Assembly (NCBI RefSeq): GCF_963678835.1
Contig: NZ_OY787469.1
Location: 1,178,001-1,242,000, forward strand
DNA from: an uncultured Desulfuromonas sp.
Lineage (GTDB): Bacteria; Desulfobacterota; Desulfuromonadia; Desulfuromonadales; Desulfuromonadaceae
Length of the DNA: 64,000 nucleotides
Reading direction: 5' to 3'
Positions 17,774 to 25,955 of the stretch are shown here, piece by piece (within the stretch, counting starts at the first letter, position 1; every line of letters starts with the position of its first letter). The notes under the pieces are model-generated. The model did not search any database and had not been told where the DNA came from. It was given only the letters and a program-made list of their open reading frames with translations. The position numbers were made by a program, and so were the translations under genes.

Positions 17774-19568
17774 GACGTTTTCCCTGACGTTTTTTCCACC
17801 ACATTGGCAGCAGAGACAAGGCCACCACCAGTACGATCCCGATGATGAATTCTTTGGAAACCTGTCCCTTGATCAATTCGCCCAGAGAACTCGATAACGA
17901 GATAAAGGCGATGGTTGCCGGTAACATGCAGATAAACGAGGTGATGGCGTAGTGACTGAAGCGGATGTTGGTCAAACCGAACGCGTAATTGAGCAGGTTA
18001 AAAGGAAACAGCGGAATCAGCCGGGTAAACGCGACCACTTTCCAGCCGTTGCGCGCCACATCTTCGTCGAGTTTCTGCCAGCGTGGCGCCGTGAGTTTGC
18101 CTCGAATCCAATCGCGGCCGAGATAGCGAGCAACAAGAAAGGCCACGCAGGCACCGGCTGTGGCCCCGCTGATGGTGTAGATGACACCCCAGAACGGACC
18201 AAACAAGATGCCGCCGAGAATGGTCAGGGGCAGTCCGGGAAGAAACAGGGCCGGAGCAGCGGTGTACAACAGCATGAAAATGACTGGCGCCCAGAATCCG
18301 GTGCCGGCAATCCAGTCGCGCAGTCTTTCCGGTTGCAGGTAATCGGCTGCCCCGGTCATTTTCAGGGCGACAATAGCGGCGACCAACAAGGCGAAGACGA
18401 TGACTTGGCCAAGGCGGTTTTTTTTCTTATGTTCTGAGGTGGTCATGCGACGGTCTCCACGAACGCGGCAAGCGATCTGTTTTTTCGCGCGTTTTTTGAG
18501 TTGTAAGCGATTTATGTAGCGTTTCAGTGAGCCGGGGCTTTTTTGCTTGCGATCCAGAGCGGTAAGTGGATCAAAAATAATATCCAACACATGACTCGCT
18601 GAAGCTTCGGGACGCAGTGCGTCAACACAGCCGGCGCAGTAGCTGACAATCAGGCGTTGATCGGCCTGATCGGCGCGGCGCTGGCGCCAACTCAGGGCCA
18701 GCTCCTTGTCTTCGGCCATCACGCAGCCTCCTTCACCACAACATAGTGCGGTTTTTCGGCTGTTTTTCATCTCCTGGTATTCCAGACCAACCTTGTCGAT
18801 CAAGGAACGAACCGCCTCATGGACGTGGGGTTCTCCCCGGCTGACGCAGGGGTCGTGAATGGTAATCGTTCCTGTGGTGTCCGGACGGGGCGGCAAAAGG
18901 GTCGTATCGAGAACCTCGTACACCGAGCGGCAGTTCATTTGCGGAGCATAGCGTTTGAATACTTGGTAGCAGTTGGGGCAGGCCGTGATCACGGTGTTGA
19001 TGCCATTGTTTTCCAAAAACGCTCGGAGAGGAAAGAATTTTTCGTTGAAGCGGTCAACGTCGCCCAGATCGTGAGAAGGCTTGGTGCAGCAATCCAGAAC
19101 CAGGCCAAGGCTGGGTTGCTCGGAACGCAGATGCTGATACAACTCCCAGGTGCGTTCCGGTCGGCTACCGGTCAAGGCACAGCCGGGGAAGAAGACGCCG
19201 GTGCAGTTGGCGGGCAGGGCATAATGACTAAAGGTTTTTGACGTGCCAATCGATTCGTAAAAGCGCAGCCCGCCATATTTTTTTAAGTGCTCCGGGTGCT
19301 CGGCGATGTAATGACGACGCATGGACAAAAAGTATTGGTCCAGGGACAGTTCGGCCGGGCAAACCACATTACACAGCCCACACAGGCTGCAGGAAAAGGC
19401 GAGTTTTCCCTGTTGCGAATCCTGCTCATAGAGCTGTTGGATAGCTGCCGGTGAGCCGTAGCGTTCCAGAAAGGCGCATTGTCGCAGGCAGGCTCCGCAG
19501 TCGCTGCAATCATCAACCAGAACGGCAAGATCTCTTTGATCCGCAGAGCGTTCGGCTAAGTGTGTCAT
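17760..19568 (-). CDS. Fused CCG/4Fe-4S reductase-like and TVP38/TMEM64 membrane protein
   Basis: A 602-residue open frame that joins two usually separate proteins. Residues 1-340 resemble heterodisulfide reductase D / glycolate-oxidase-type Fe-S proteins: two 4Fe-4S motifs (CSDCGACLRQC near 21, CSLCGLCNVVC near 60) and two CCG domains (CCTKPSHDLG, CCGEGGC). After a basic linker (about 340-375), residues 375-602 form a TVP38/DedA-like membrane protein with the family motif FLPGLPLTILGGILFGPFWG, then a conserved LGRDWIRGKL and FTRLIPLFPFNLLNYAFG. An ATG at 18446 (residue 375) has its own GGAGA site 7 bases upstream, so the membrane part may also be made separately. 31 bases downstream of the rhodanese gene, same strand. 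Confidence 0.8.
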   Translation of the reverse strand: MTHLAERSADQRDLAVLVDDCSDCGACLRQCAFLERYGSPAAIQQLYEQDSQQGKLAFSCSLCGLCNVVCPAELSLDQYFLSMRRHYIAEHPEHLKKYGGLRFYESIGTSKTFSHYALPANCTGVFFPGCALTGSRPERTWELYQHLRSEQPSLGLVLDCCTKPSHDLGDVDRFNEKFFPLRAFLENNGINTVITACPNCYQVFKRYAPQMNCRSVYEVLDTTLLPPRPDTTGTITIHDPCVSRGEPHVHEAVRSLIDKVGLEYQEMKNSRKTALCCGEGGCVMAEDKELALSWRQRRADQADQRLIVSYCAGCVDALRPEASASHVLDIIFDPLTALDRKQKSPGSLKRYINRLQLKKRAKKQIACRVRGDRRMTTSEHKKKNRLGQVIVFALLVAAIVALKMTGAADYLQPERLRDWIAGTGFWAPVIFMLLYTAAPALFLPGLPLTILGGILFGPFWGVIYTISGATAGACVAFLVARYLGRDWIRGKLTAPRWQKLDEDVARNGWKVVAFTRLIPLFPFNLLNYAFGLTNIRFSHYAITSFICMLPATIAFISLSSSLGELIKGQVSKEFIIGIVLVVALSLLPMWWKKRQGKRREEQ

Positions 19569-19599
19569 AAGTCCTCTTGTGTCCTAGAGTTGCCGGTGA

Positions 19600-20478
19600 T
19601 CAAGGCTGTTTTTTGAAGGCGGCCCACTCTTCCGTGCCCCCTTCAAAGTTGATAGCCGAAGGCAAGCCGGCGAGTTCATGAACCATCCAGGCATAACCGG
19701 AACGGATACCGCCGGTGCAGTAATAAACTACCGGTTTGTTCAGGTCGATGCCTTTTTTCTCCAGCAGTTTTTTGAACGCTTGTGCGTCAATGGCCCGGTT
19801 GTCTTCGCCGTGAAACAGCTCTTTCCAGTCGAGATGGATGGCGTTGGGCAGGTGCCCTGGTAACCATTCCATCCAGTAGTTGCGCGTATCAACCAGGGTG
19901 ATGTGATCTTTTTTGGCGTCAATCTCCGCAGCGCTGATCAGTAATTGGGGCTGCACTGACGCCTGATAGGTTACTTCTGTCGCTGGGGTCACCGTGGTGA
20001 CCAAAGGGAGTTGGGCGGCTTGCCAGGCCTGAATACCGCCGTCGAGAATATAAACCGGCCCCTGATGCCCGAGCCAGGCCAGCAGCCAGGCCGCCCAGCC
20101 TTCACCGCCCCAACTGGTGTCGGCATCACCGTAAATCAGTACTGCCGATGTTTCGGGAATTCCCATGTGACCGAGTGCCTTGGTCAGTTCATTCAGCGGT
20201 GCGATTCGGTAGTTGACGCCGTTACTATCGGGTCTGGTATAGTCCTCCCAGCTTAACGAGTGAGCTCCGGCAATATGGCCCTGCTGAAATTGAGCCAGTG
20301 GCCGGGCATCAAGAATCATCAGATCTTGCAGTTGTTGTGAACCGCGTTGGACATCGAGTCGCTGCAGGGAAAACGCAGACGCATACTGAGTGGTGGATAT
20401 GAGCATAAGGCACATCAATAACAGGGTTACTGCCGGGGATAAAGTCGTTTTTGTCGGCACTGCTTTTGCCGTGTGCAT
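19600..20478 (-). CDS. Exported tandem-rhodanese sulfurtransferase
   Basis: A 292-residue protein with a signal peptide (cleavage near TQYASA, residue 35) and two rhodanese domains. The N-terminal domain (LDARPLAQFQQGHIAGA) lacks a cysteine in the loop YGDADTSWG and is probably structural. The C-terminal domain has the active Cys loop YYCTGGIRSGYAW preceded by LPGHLPNAIHLDW. It should act in the periplasm on sulfur compounds. The ATG at 20478 has AGGAGA 8 bases upstream. It heads an operon with the Fe-S/TVP38 fusion and the secreted protein, suggesting a membrane-linked sulfur or thiol redox role; the substrate is unknown. Confidence 0.85.
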   Translation of the reverse strand: MHTAKAVPTKTTLSPAVTLLLMCLMLISTTQYASAFSLQRLDVQRGSQQLQDLMILDARPLAQFQQGHIAGAHSLSWEDYTRPDSNGVNYRIAPLNELTKALGHMGIPETSAVLIYGDADTSWGGEGWAAWLLAWLGHQGPVYILDGGIQAWQAAQLPLVTTVTPATEVTYQASVQPQLLISAAEIDAKKDHITLVDTRNYWMEWLPGHLPNAIHLDWKELFHGEDNRAIDAQAFKKLLEKKGIDLNKPVVYYCTGGIRSGYAWMVHELAGLPSAINFEGGTEEWAAFKKQP

Positions 20479-21748
20479 GGTTGTGTTCTCCTATGGTGTT
20501 CTGTCGTTCGCGGATGACTTGCGACTGTTTTTGCCGGAGCTTGTTGCCTGTTCGGCTGTTGTTGTTGGCTGCGTCAGTGTCTTGTTGCTGATCCCTTGTG
20601 GTAGCCGTAATCGCCGTGTCAGCGTGTTGATCCTGCTGTTGGCAGCGCTGTTCCGTTTGTTGTTTGTTACTGCTGCACCGCAACTTTCCGATGATGTTTA
20701 TCGCTATCTATGGGATGGCCTGCAACTTCTGCATGGCCATAATCCTTATGCGTTGGCGCCGCAGCAGGTGATGACGACAACGGGATCACTTGCCGCGGCG
20801 CAGGGCCAGATCAACCATCCGCATCTGGTGACGATTTATCCACCTGCGGCCCAACTGTTTTTTGCTCTGGCCGGAGGGCAACTGATCGGCTTCAAGCTGC
20901 TGTGCATTCTGGTTGATCTCGGCAGCTGTTTATTGCTGGCGCACCTGTTGCGCCGTCTGAACCGTTCCCCCTGGTGGCTGGCGGTGTATGCCTGGCATCC
21001 CTTGGTCATACTGGAATGCGCTGGCTCCGCCCATATCGATGTTTTGGCGGTCTTCTTTGTTTTGGCCGCCCTGTCCATGGTCCTTTCCACGAGGCGGCAT
21101 GCCGGGTGGATCGGCGGAATTCTGCTGATGCTGGCGGTGTTGACCAAACTTTTTCCGGTGGTATTTGCACCGTTTTTATGGCTGGCATTGCCCGCCGACC
21201 AGCGTAGTGGCTTTATGATCGGCGCTGTCACGACAGCCGTGGTTCTCCTCGGAGCCTTTTATCCGGCTATTGTCAACGGTTTGGAGACCTTGGCCACCTA
21301 CTCACGCCATTGGGAGTTTTCCGGCTTTACTTTTCAGCAATTGCGTCAATGGCTGCATTCTGGAGATCAGGCGCGGCTGTTGTTGGCTACGCTATTTGCG
21401 TCAATTCTTGTTGTCGCCTGGTGGCGACTGAAAAAAATGCCGAATTCCGCTCCCTGGCCTATGTTGCAAACCTTCATGGGGGTCGTGCTGGTTTTTCTTT
21501 TACTCACCCCGACCCTGCATCCCTGGTATGCCCTTTATCTGGTGGCGTTTGCCACGCTGGTCCCCCATCCGGCGGCGCTGGTCCTGAGCTGGAGCGTTCT
21601 GCTCAGTTATCAGGTGGTGGCGCACTATCACCTGACCGGCATCTGGCAGGAACGGGCTGACCTGTCATTTTATATCTGGCTGGCGCCTTTACTGGCCTTA
21701 TTGGCCAGTGCCGCTTTTTCCCGTCTCAGCAGGCGAGTAAGCAACTGA
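20399..21748 (+). CDS. GT-C-type polytopic glycosyltransferase (GT87-like)
   Basis: A ~449-residue membrane protein with about 10-12 hydrophobic segments. After the second segment comes the acidic motif LSDDVYRYLWDGLQLLHGHNPY, typical of polyprenyl-phosphate-sugar-dependent GT-C mannosyl-type transferases. A periplasmic-facing catalytic Asp pair is implied. The start is uncertain: 20399 keeps the first membrane helix intact but overlaps the divergent rhodanese gene head-to-head by 80 bases, while 20477 would cut the helix. No clear ribosome-binding site for either. The 3' end overlaps a convergent GT2 gene; together they fit lipid-linked sugar donor synthesis (GT2) and use (GT-C). Confidence 0.75.
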   Translation: MSIRHINNRVTAGDKVVFVGTAFAVCMVVFSYGVLSFADDLRLFLPELVACSAVVVGCVSVLLLIPCGSRNRRVSVLILLLAALFRLLFVTAAPQLSDDVYRYLWDGLQLLHGHNPYALAPQQVMTTTGSLAAAQGQINHPHLVTIYPPAAQLFFALAGGQLIGFKLLCILVDLGSCLLLAHLLRRLNRSPWWLAVYAWHPLVILECAGSAHIDVLAVFFVLAALSMVLSTRRHAGWIGGILLMLAVLTKLFPVVFAPFLWLALPADQRSGFMIGAVTTAVVLLGAFYPAIVNGLETLATYSRHWEFSGFTFQQLRQWLHSGDQARLLLATLFASILVVAWWRLKKMPNSAPWPMLQTFMGVVLVFLLLTPTLHPWYALYLVAFATLVPHPAALVLSWSVLLSYQVVAHYHLTGIWQERADLSFYIWLAPLLALLASAAFSRLSRRVSN

Positions 21749-22449
21749 CTGCGACTGCGCCATGCTTCGCGTGCGACCACCCAGAGAATTTTACTCCCGG
21801 CCTGCAACACCCCTTTGGCGGTGCGACTGATCTTGGATTCTCCGGCCAGACGTGGCAGGTAGGTCACCGGAATCTCGCGGATGGACAAATTGTGCTGCAA
21901 TGCCTTGATTTGCATCTCAATGGTCCAGCCGAAGTTGCAATCTTTCATGTCCAGTTGTTGCAGGGCTTCCCAGCGAATCACCCGCATGGGGCCAAGATCC
22001 TGATAGCTGCCACCCCAGATCAGACTGATCAACAAGGTGGCCAGCCCGTTGCCAAATCGTTGTTGTGGGCTGAGTGCTTGCCGGTTCTTGGGGATGCGCT
22101 GGGCCAACACCAAATCGCGTTGCTCACTGTTAAGGGTTTCAATCAGTCGGGCCAATTCACGGTGATTGTCGCTGCCATCGCCATCGGCAAAGGCGACCAG
22201 GTTCGGTGGGTTCTGTTCCAGAAATTTAATTCCGGCCAGGCACGCCTGACCATAGCCCTGACGCGATTCAGAAACCACTGTTGCACCATGGTAGCGGGCA
22301 ATTTGGGCGGTTGAATCGGTGGAACCGTTGTCGACAACAATAACCTGCTGGATGTTTGGGGGGATGTTTTTAAAAACCTGAGGCAGTGATTCGGCTTCGT
22401 TGCGAGCCGGAATGATCAGTGCAATGGTGTTGCTCTGGGAGTGTAGCAT
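21670..22449 (-). CDS. GT2 glycosyltransferase, polyprenyl-phosphate-sugar synthase-like
   Basis: A 259-residue GT-A transferase: IALIIPARNEAESLP at the N-terminus, VVDNGSTDSTA (nucleotide binding) and the metal-binding DGDGSDNHREL. This resembles dolichyl/undecaprenyl-phosphate sugar synthases that charge the lipid carrier at the cytoplasmic face. The C-terminal part has only a weak hydrophobic patch and a basic tail. Its 3' end overlaps the GT-C gene by 79 bases tail-to-tail. Sugar specificity is not inferred. Confidence 0.85.
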   Translation of the reverse strand: MLHSQSNTIALIIPARNEAESLPQVFKNIPPNIQQVIVVDNGSTDSTAQIARYHGATVVSESRQGYGQACLAGIKFLEQNPPNLVAFADGDGSDNHRELARLIETLNSEQRDLVLAQRIPKNRQALSPQQRFGNGLATLLISLIWGGSYQDLGPMRVIRWEALQQLDMKDCNFGWTIEMQIKALQHNLSIREIPVTYLPRLAGESKISRTAKGVLQAGSKILWVVAREAWRSRSQLLTRLLRREKAALANKASKGASQI

Positions 22450-22462
22450 AATGAATCTATAC

Positions 22463-22490
22463 GCCCGGAGTGCGCTGTGGCACTCCGGGC
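22463..22490 (-). terminator. Hairpin after the outer-membrane protein gene
   Basis: A perfect 11-bp inverted repeat (GCCCGGAGTGC / GCACTCCGGGC) with a 6-base loop starts 8 bases past the outer-membrane protein stop on the minus strand. No T-run follows, so termination would be inefficient; it could also stabilise the mRNA 3' end. Confidence 0.5.
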
Positions 22491-22497
22491 GATCCTC

Positions 22498-23445
22498 TTA
22501 AAACAAGGTTGTTGCCACAGCCAGGGACCAAGTGTCCCCTTTTGTAGTACTGGCACCGTACAGCTCTTTGAAGTAACTGGCTTCAAGGGAGAAGCGCGAA
22601 GTGATTTTGTATCCAACAGTCACTTCCAGTTTGCCCAGATCAACTTCGTAAGGGTTGGAATCGACCTCGGTGAATTTGCCCTCGGGACCATCATCGCCGT
22701 TGCCGATATTGGCTGTGCCATCGAGTTTTGTCCGCGCATAAAGGGCTTTGGTAATATCAACACCGGCTTCAATTAAGTAGCGGAATTCATCACCGTACTG
22801 TTGGGTGCGCCAGTTGTATCCGGCTTCCACATTAAAATAACCAGGGATCATTGGATACAGAGATTGGCCGTATTGCAGACGCAACTCAAAGTCATCTTGT
22901 CCGTCACCCAACTGAATATCCGTGCCGAGATTTTGGTCTTTTTCGTCATAGGCTTCACCGGTCTTATACAGAGCCTGCAGTGACAGAACACCGTTGCTGG
23001 TTTGCAAAAGACGGTAACGCAGACCGAATTTGATGTCGGCCAGGCCCGATGCTCTCGCGGTTTTGTCGACGCCGCTGTCAAAAGGAATCAGTTCTCCGCC
23101 AACCAAACTGCGTCCATTGCTCTGGTAGGTCCATTCGGTTTCTTTATAATCAAACGAACCGATCAGGGTCAGATTGTCGAGCAGTCCGTATTCTGCATAA
23201 ACCGACCAAGTTTGTTCGTCATAGTCAAAGTCACGGCGTTTATTTTTGTACACATCATTGGGCGCGTAAGCTTCTGTGCTGCCGTCTTCATAAAAATAGC
23301 GATTGGATTCATATTCACTGTAGGCTAGGCGGGTGTAAAGTTTTCCCTGGGGCATGGTCCAAGCTCCAGCCCATACTTGCGTTGTGCCACAAAGTAGCAG
23401 CGTCACAATGGCAACTGTGATTGTGGTCAGACGTACAGAGTTCAT
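22498..23445 (-). CDS. Outer-membrane beta-barrel protein
   Basis: A 315-residue protein with a signal peptide (cleavage after TQVWA, about residue 26), alternating hydrophobic/polar strands and tyrosine-rich turns throughout, and a C-terminal phenylalanine (AVATTLF), the classic signal for BAM insertion. No family beyond a general transporter-type barrel is recognised; similar proteins are annotated as alginate-export or hypothetical outer-membrane proteins. GAGGAGG ribosome-binding site ahead of the ATG. Monocistronic, divergent from the membrane glycosyltransferase. Confidence 0.8.
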   Translation of the reverse strand: MNSVRLTTITVAIVTLLLCGTTQVWAGAWTMPQGKLYTRLAYSEYESNRYFYEDGSTEAYAPNDVYKNKRRDFDYDEQTWSVYAEYGLLDNLTLIGSFDYKETEWTYQSNGRSLVGGELIPFDSGVDKTARASGLADIKFGLRYRLLQTSNGVLSLQALYKTGEAYDEKDQNLGTDIQLGDGQDDFELRLQYGQSLYPMIPGYFNVEAGYNWRTQQYGDEFRYLIEAGVDITKALYARTKLDGTANIGNGDDGPEGKFTEVDSNPYEVDLGKLEVTVGYKITSRFSLEASYFKELYGASTTKGDTWSLAVATTLF

Positions 23446-23564
23446 GTTTTTTCCTCCTCAATTAATGAAATGCATGGTCCTCTGGGGGTTGATCATGGCA
23501 GAACGAGGACGGTCACGTAATGGCTACAGCTTTTACGATGTTTATATTGGCAAGTCCAATAGAT

Positions 23565-23611
23565 ATGGGTAATGTCTATTTTAAAAAAGATCAGAAAAAT
23601 CGATTACCCAT
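23565..23611. promoter_or_regulatory. Inverted repeat between divergent genes, possible operator
   Basis: The 9-base arms ATGGGTAAT (23565-23573) and ATTACCCAT (23603-23611) are perfect complements 29 bases apart, in the gap between the outer-membrane protein and the glycosyltransferase. Spacing suits a looped or dimeric regulator site, but this is only pattern evidence. Confidence 0.3.
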
Positions 23612-23641
23612 CAATCAAAAACTGTGATACAAACACGCGTT

Positions 23642-25105
23642 ATGAGAATTTTAACTGATATTTTAACAACTTTGCACTTTGTCGCCATGGCCGGGCTGGC
23701 CTGTTATGGACTGCATCGTTTATGGATGTTGCGGCATTGGTTTTTTTTATCACGCCGACCAAAACAGCCTTTGTTGTGGCAGTATGATGAAGACTGCCCC
23801 GTTGTGACTGTTCAGTTGCCGCTGTATAACGAGCGCTTTGTGGCGCAGCGTCTCATCGAAGCAACTGCTCGGCTCGACTGGCCGAACGATCGCCTACAGA
23901 TTCAGGTGCTGGATGATTCCAATGACGAGACCTGTGGCGTGGTTGATGATGCCGTGGCGCATTGGCAGGCACTGGGCGTGGATATCGAAGTGCTGCGTCG
24001 TGACAGCCGTCAGGGCTATAAAGCTGGAGCGCTGGCCGCAGCCACCTCGAAGGCGCGTGGAGAATTTCTCGCCGTGTTTGATGCTGATTTTATCCCTGAA
24101 AGCGACTTTTTGCGGCGCACCATGGCCAATTTCACTCAACCGGAGATCGGCATGGTTCAGGCGCGCTGGGGCTTTCTCAATCGCGAGCAAAGTTGGTTGA
24201 CCCAGTTACAGGCGATTTTGCTCGGCCCCCATTTCGGCATTGAGCATAGGGTGCGCTGTCACCAGGGCCTGTTTTTCAATTTTAATGGCACAGCCGGGGT
24301 CTGGAGACGCCAGACGATTGTTGACGGCGGTGGCTGGCAGGCGGATACGGTGACGGAAGATCTTGATCTGAGTTACCGTTGCCAGATGAAAGGCTGGAAG
24401 TTCTGCTATGTGGATGATGTGGTTGTGCCGTCGGAGTTGCCGGTTACTCTTGGCGATTTTCGCGGTCAACAGCAGCGTTGGGCAAAAGGGTCTATGCAGA
24501 CGGCACGCAAAATTCTGCCGCTGGTGTTACGTTCCCGTCAGTCGCGCGGCGTGAAAGTCGAGGCGGTGGCCCATTTGCTGGCCAACCTTGGCTGGTTGTG
24601 TGCGGCCATTGCCAGCATTACGCTCTACCCGGCATTGCTGTCGCGTTCGACGCTGCATCTGTGGCAGATTCTGGCAATCGATGTGCCGCTGTTCCTGCTT
24701 GCCAGCCTGGCGATCCTGAGCTATTTCTTTCTCTACGCTTATCGGGAGATCGGCTGGAAAGCGGCGCTGTGGGTGCCGGTTCTTCCCCTGCTGACCCTGG
24801 GGATGGCACCCAGCTTGGCCTGGGCGGCCTTATGCGGTCTTTTTCAGCGCGGTGGTGTGTTCAACCGCACGGCCAAATACGGCACCTCCAACCAAACGCC
24901 GATGAAACGACTGCTGCCGGTCTACAGCCATAGGTCCTACCGGGTGCTGTGGGTCAATGGTGCTCTGGTTCTTTACTCGATCCTGCCCGTCATCTTAACC
25001 GTTCAAAACCACAACTGGCTGGCATTGCCCCTGGTTGGTCTGTTTCCACTCGGTTTTTTCCTGGTATTTGTCAAAGATTTTCTCGAAATCCGCCACAACC
25101 TGTAA
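23642..25105 (+). CDS. Processive membrane GT2 glycosyltransferase (cellulose/mannan synthase-like)
   Basis: A 487-residue protein with one N-terminal membrane helix, a GT2 catalytic domain and about four C-terminal helices. Catalytic motifs are VLDDSND (DD), VFDADFIP (DxD), VTEDLDLSYR (TED) and QQQRWAKG (QxxRW), which together define processive beta-glycosyltransferases such as cellulose or glucomannan synthases. No PilZ domain is present in the protein. The ATG at 23642 lacks an obvious ribosome-binding site; a GTG at 23624 is in frame. Single gene, tail-to-tail with the LysE gene. Product polymer unknown. Confidence 0.9.
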   Translation: MRILTDILTTLHFVAMAGLACYGLHRLWMLRHWFFLSRRPKQPLLWQYDEDCPVVTVQLPLYNERFVAQRLIEATARLDWPNDRLQIQVLDDSNDETCGVVDDAVAHWQALGVDIEVLRRDSRQGYKAGALAAATSKARGEFLAVFDADFIPESDFLRRTMANFTQPEIGMVQARWGFLNREQSWLTQLQAILLGPHFGIEHRVRCHQGLFFNFNGTAGVWRRQTIVDGGGWQADTVTEDLDLSYRCQMKGWKFCYVDDVVVPSELPVTLGDFRGQQQRWAKGSMQTARKILPLVLRSRQSRGVKVEAVAHLLANLGWLCAAIASITLYPALLSRSTLHLWQILAIDVPLFLLASLAILSYFFLYAYREIGWKAALWVPVLPLLTLGMAPSLAWAALCGLFQRGGVFNRTAKYGTSNQTPMKRLLPVYSHRSYRVLWVNGALVLYSILPVILTVQNHNWLALPLVGLFPLGFFLVFVKDFLEIRHNL

Positions 25106-25119
25106 CGGCACTCTTTCAA

Positions 25120-25743
25120 TCAGCGGCTGGTCGTCAGCAATTTGGCGGCCAGAGCAATGAATACCACGGCGCTGAGGCGATCCAGTGTTCGCCGTGCACC
25201 GCTGTGGCGCTGCAGGTAGTCGCCGATGCTGCCGGATAACGCGGCAATCAATCCGAAGACCACAATCGTTGCAATAATGAACAGAGCGCCGAGAAGCAGC
25301 AGTTGCTGACGCATCGGCCCCATGTCCGGTTGGGCAAATTGGGGGAGAAAAGCGAGAAAAAACAGCGATACCTTGGGATTGGTCAGGTTCATGATCACAC
25401 CACGACGATAAAGCTTAGCGCGACTGAGGCGCGGTGGTGGTGCGGTCGGGTCGTCATGGCGGCTGCGCAAGCTCAGCCAGGCCAGATACAGCAGATAGAG
25501 CACGCCGGCAAGTTTGAGCAGGGTAAACGCGACAGCGGATTGTTCAAAAAGCACCGCAACCCCAAATGCCACGGCCGTGGTGTGGCCGAGAAGTCCGGTG
25601 CATAAACCCGCAGTCACCAGCCAGCCGGCCTTAGCGCCGTGCAGGGCCGATTGCGTCAGGACGAACAGGTTATCCGGGCCTGGCGCCAGTCCGAGTAACA
25701 CGGCGGCGATCAGAAATGAAATAAGTGTGTCTGGACTCGGCAT
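25120..25743 (-). CDS. LysE/RhtB-family amino-acid exporter
   Basis: A 207-residue inner-membrane protein with six hydrophobic segments. The family signature GLAPGPDNLFVLTQSALHGAKAG lies near the N-terminus and MNLTNPKVSLFFLAFLPQF in the middle. Such proteins export amino acids or derivatives using the proton gradient. AAGGAGGAAAG ribosome-binding site directly upstream. The substrate cannot be predicted. It is convergent with the glycosyltransferase. Confidence 0.92.
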   Translation of the reverse strand: MPSPDTLISFLIAAVLLGLAPGPDNLFVLTQSALHGAKAGWLVTAGLCTGLLGHTTAVAFGVAVLFEQSAVAFTLLKLAGVLYLLYLAWLSLRSRHDDPTAPPPRLSRAKLYRRGVIMNLTNPKVSLFFLAFLPQFAQPDMGPMRQQLLLLGALFIIATIVVFGLIAALSGSIGDYLQRHSGARRTLDRLSAVVFIALAAKLLTTSR

Positions 25744-25891
25744 CTTTCCTCCTTGTGTGACAATTGATTTGGCGTGTCAAAGGGGGACCGCCTTGTCTGG
25801 CGGATTATTTCCCGTTTGAGCGATAAAGTCCAGCCGGTAGCCGGTTTTTCCCCGCAGAAATCGATAGAAGGTCGCAACCGGAATGGCTTTC

Positions 25892-25900
25892 TGCTATGAT
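25892..25900 (+). promoter_or_regulatory. Extended -10 promoter upstream of aroC
   Basis: TGCTATGAT is an extended -10 element (TGn plus TATGAT) 55 bases before the aroC start. No convincing -35 box at the right distance; extended -10 promoters can do without. Confidence 0.4.
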
Positions 25901-25955
25901 GCCCGCCATTCAAAGTGATGTTGAAAACAACCTTTTTTGATTCAGGAGAAAAACC

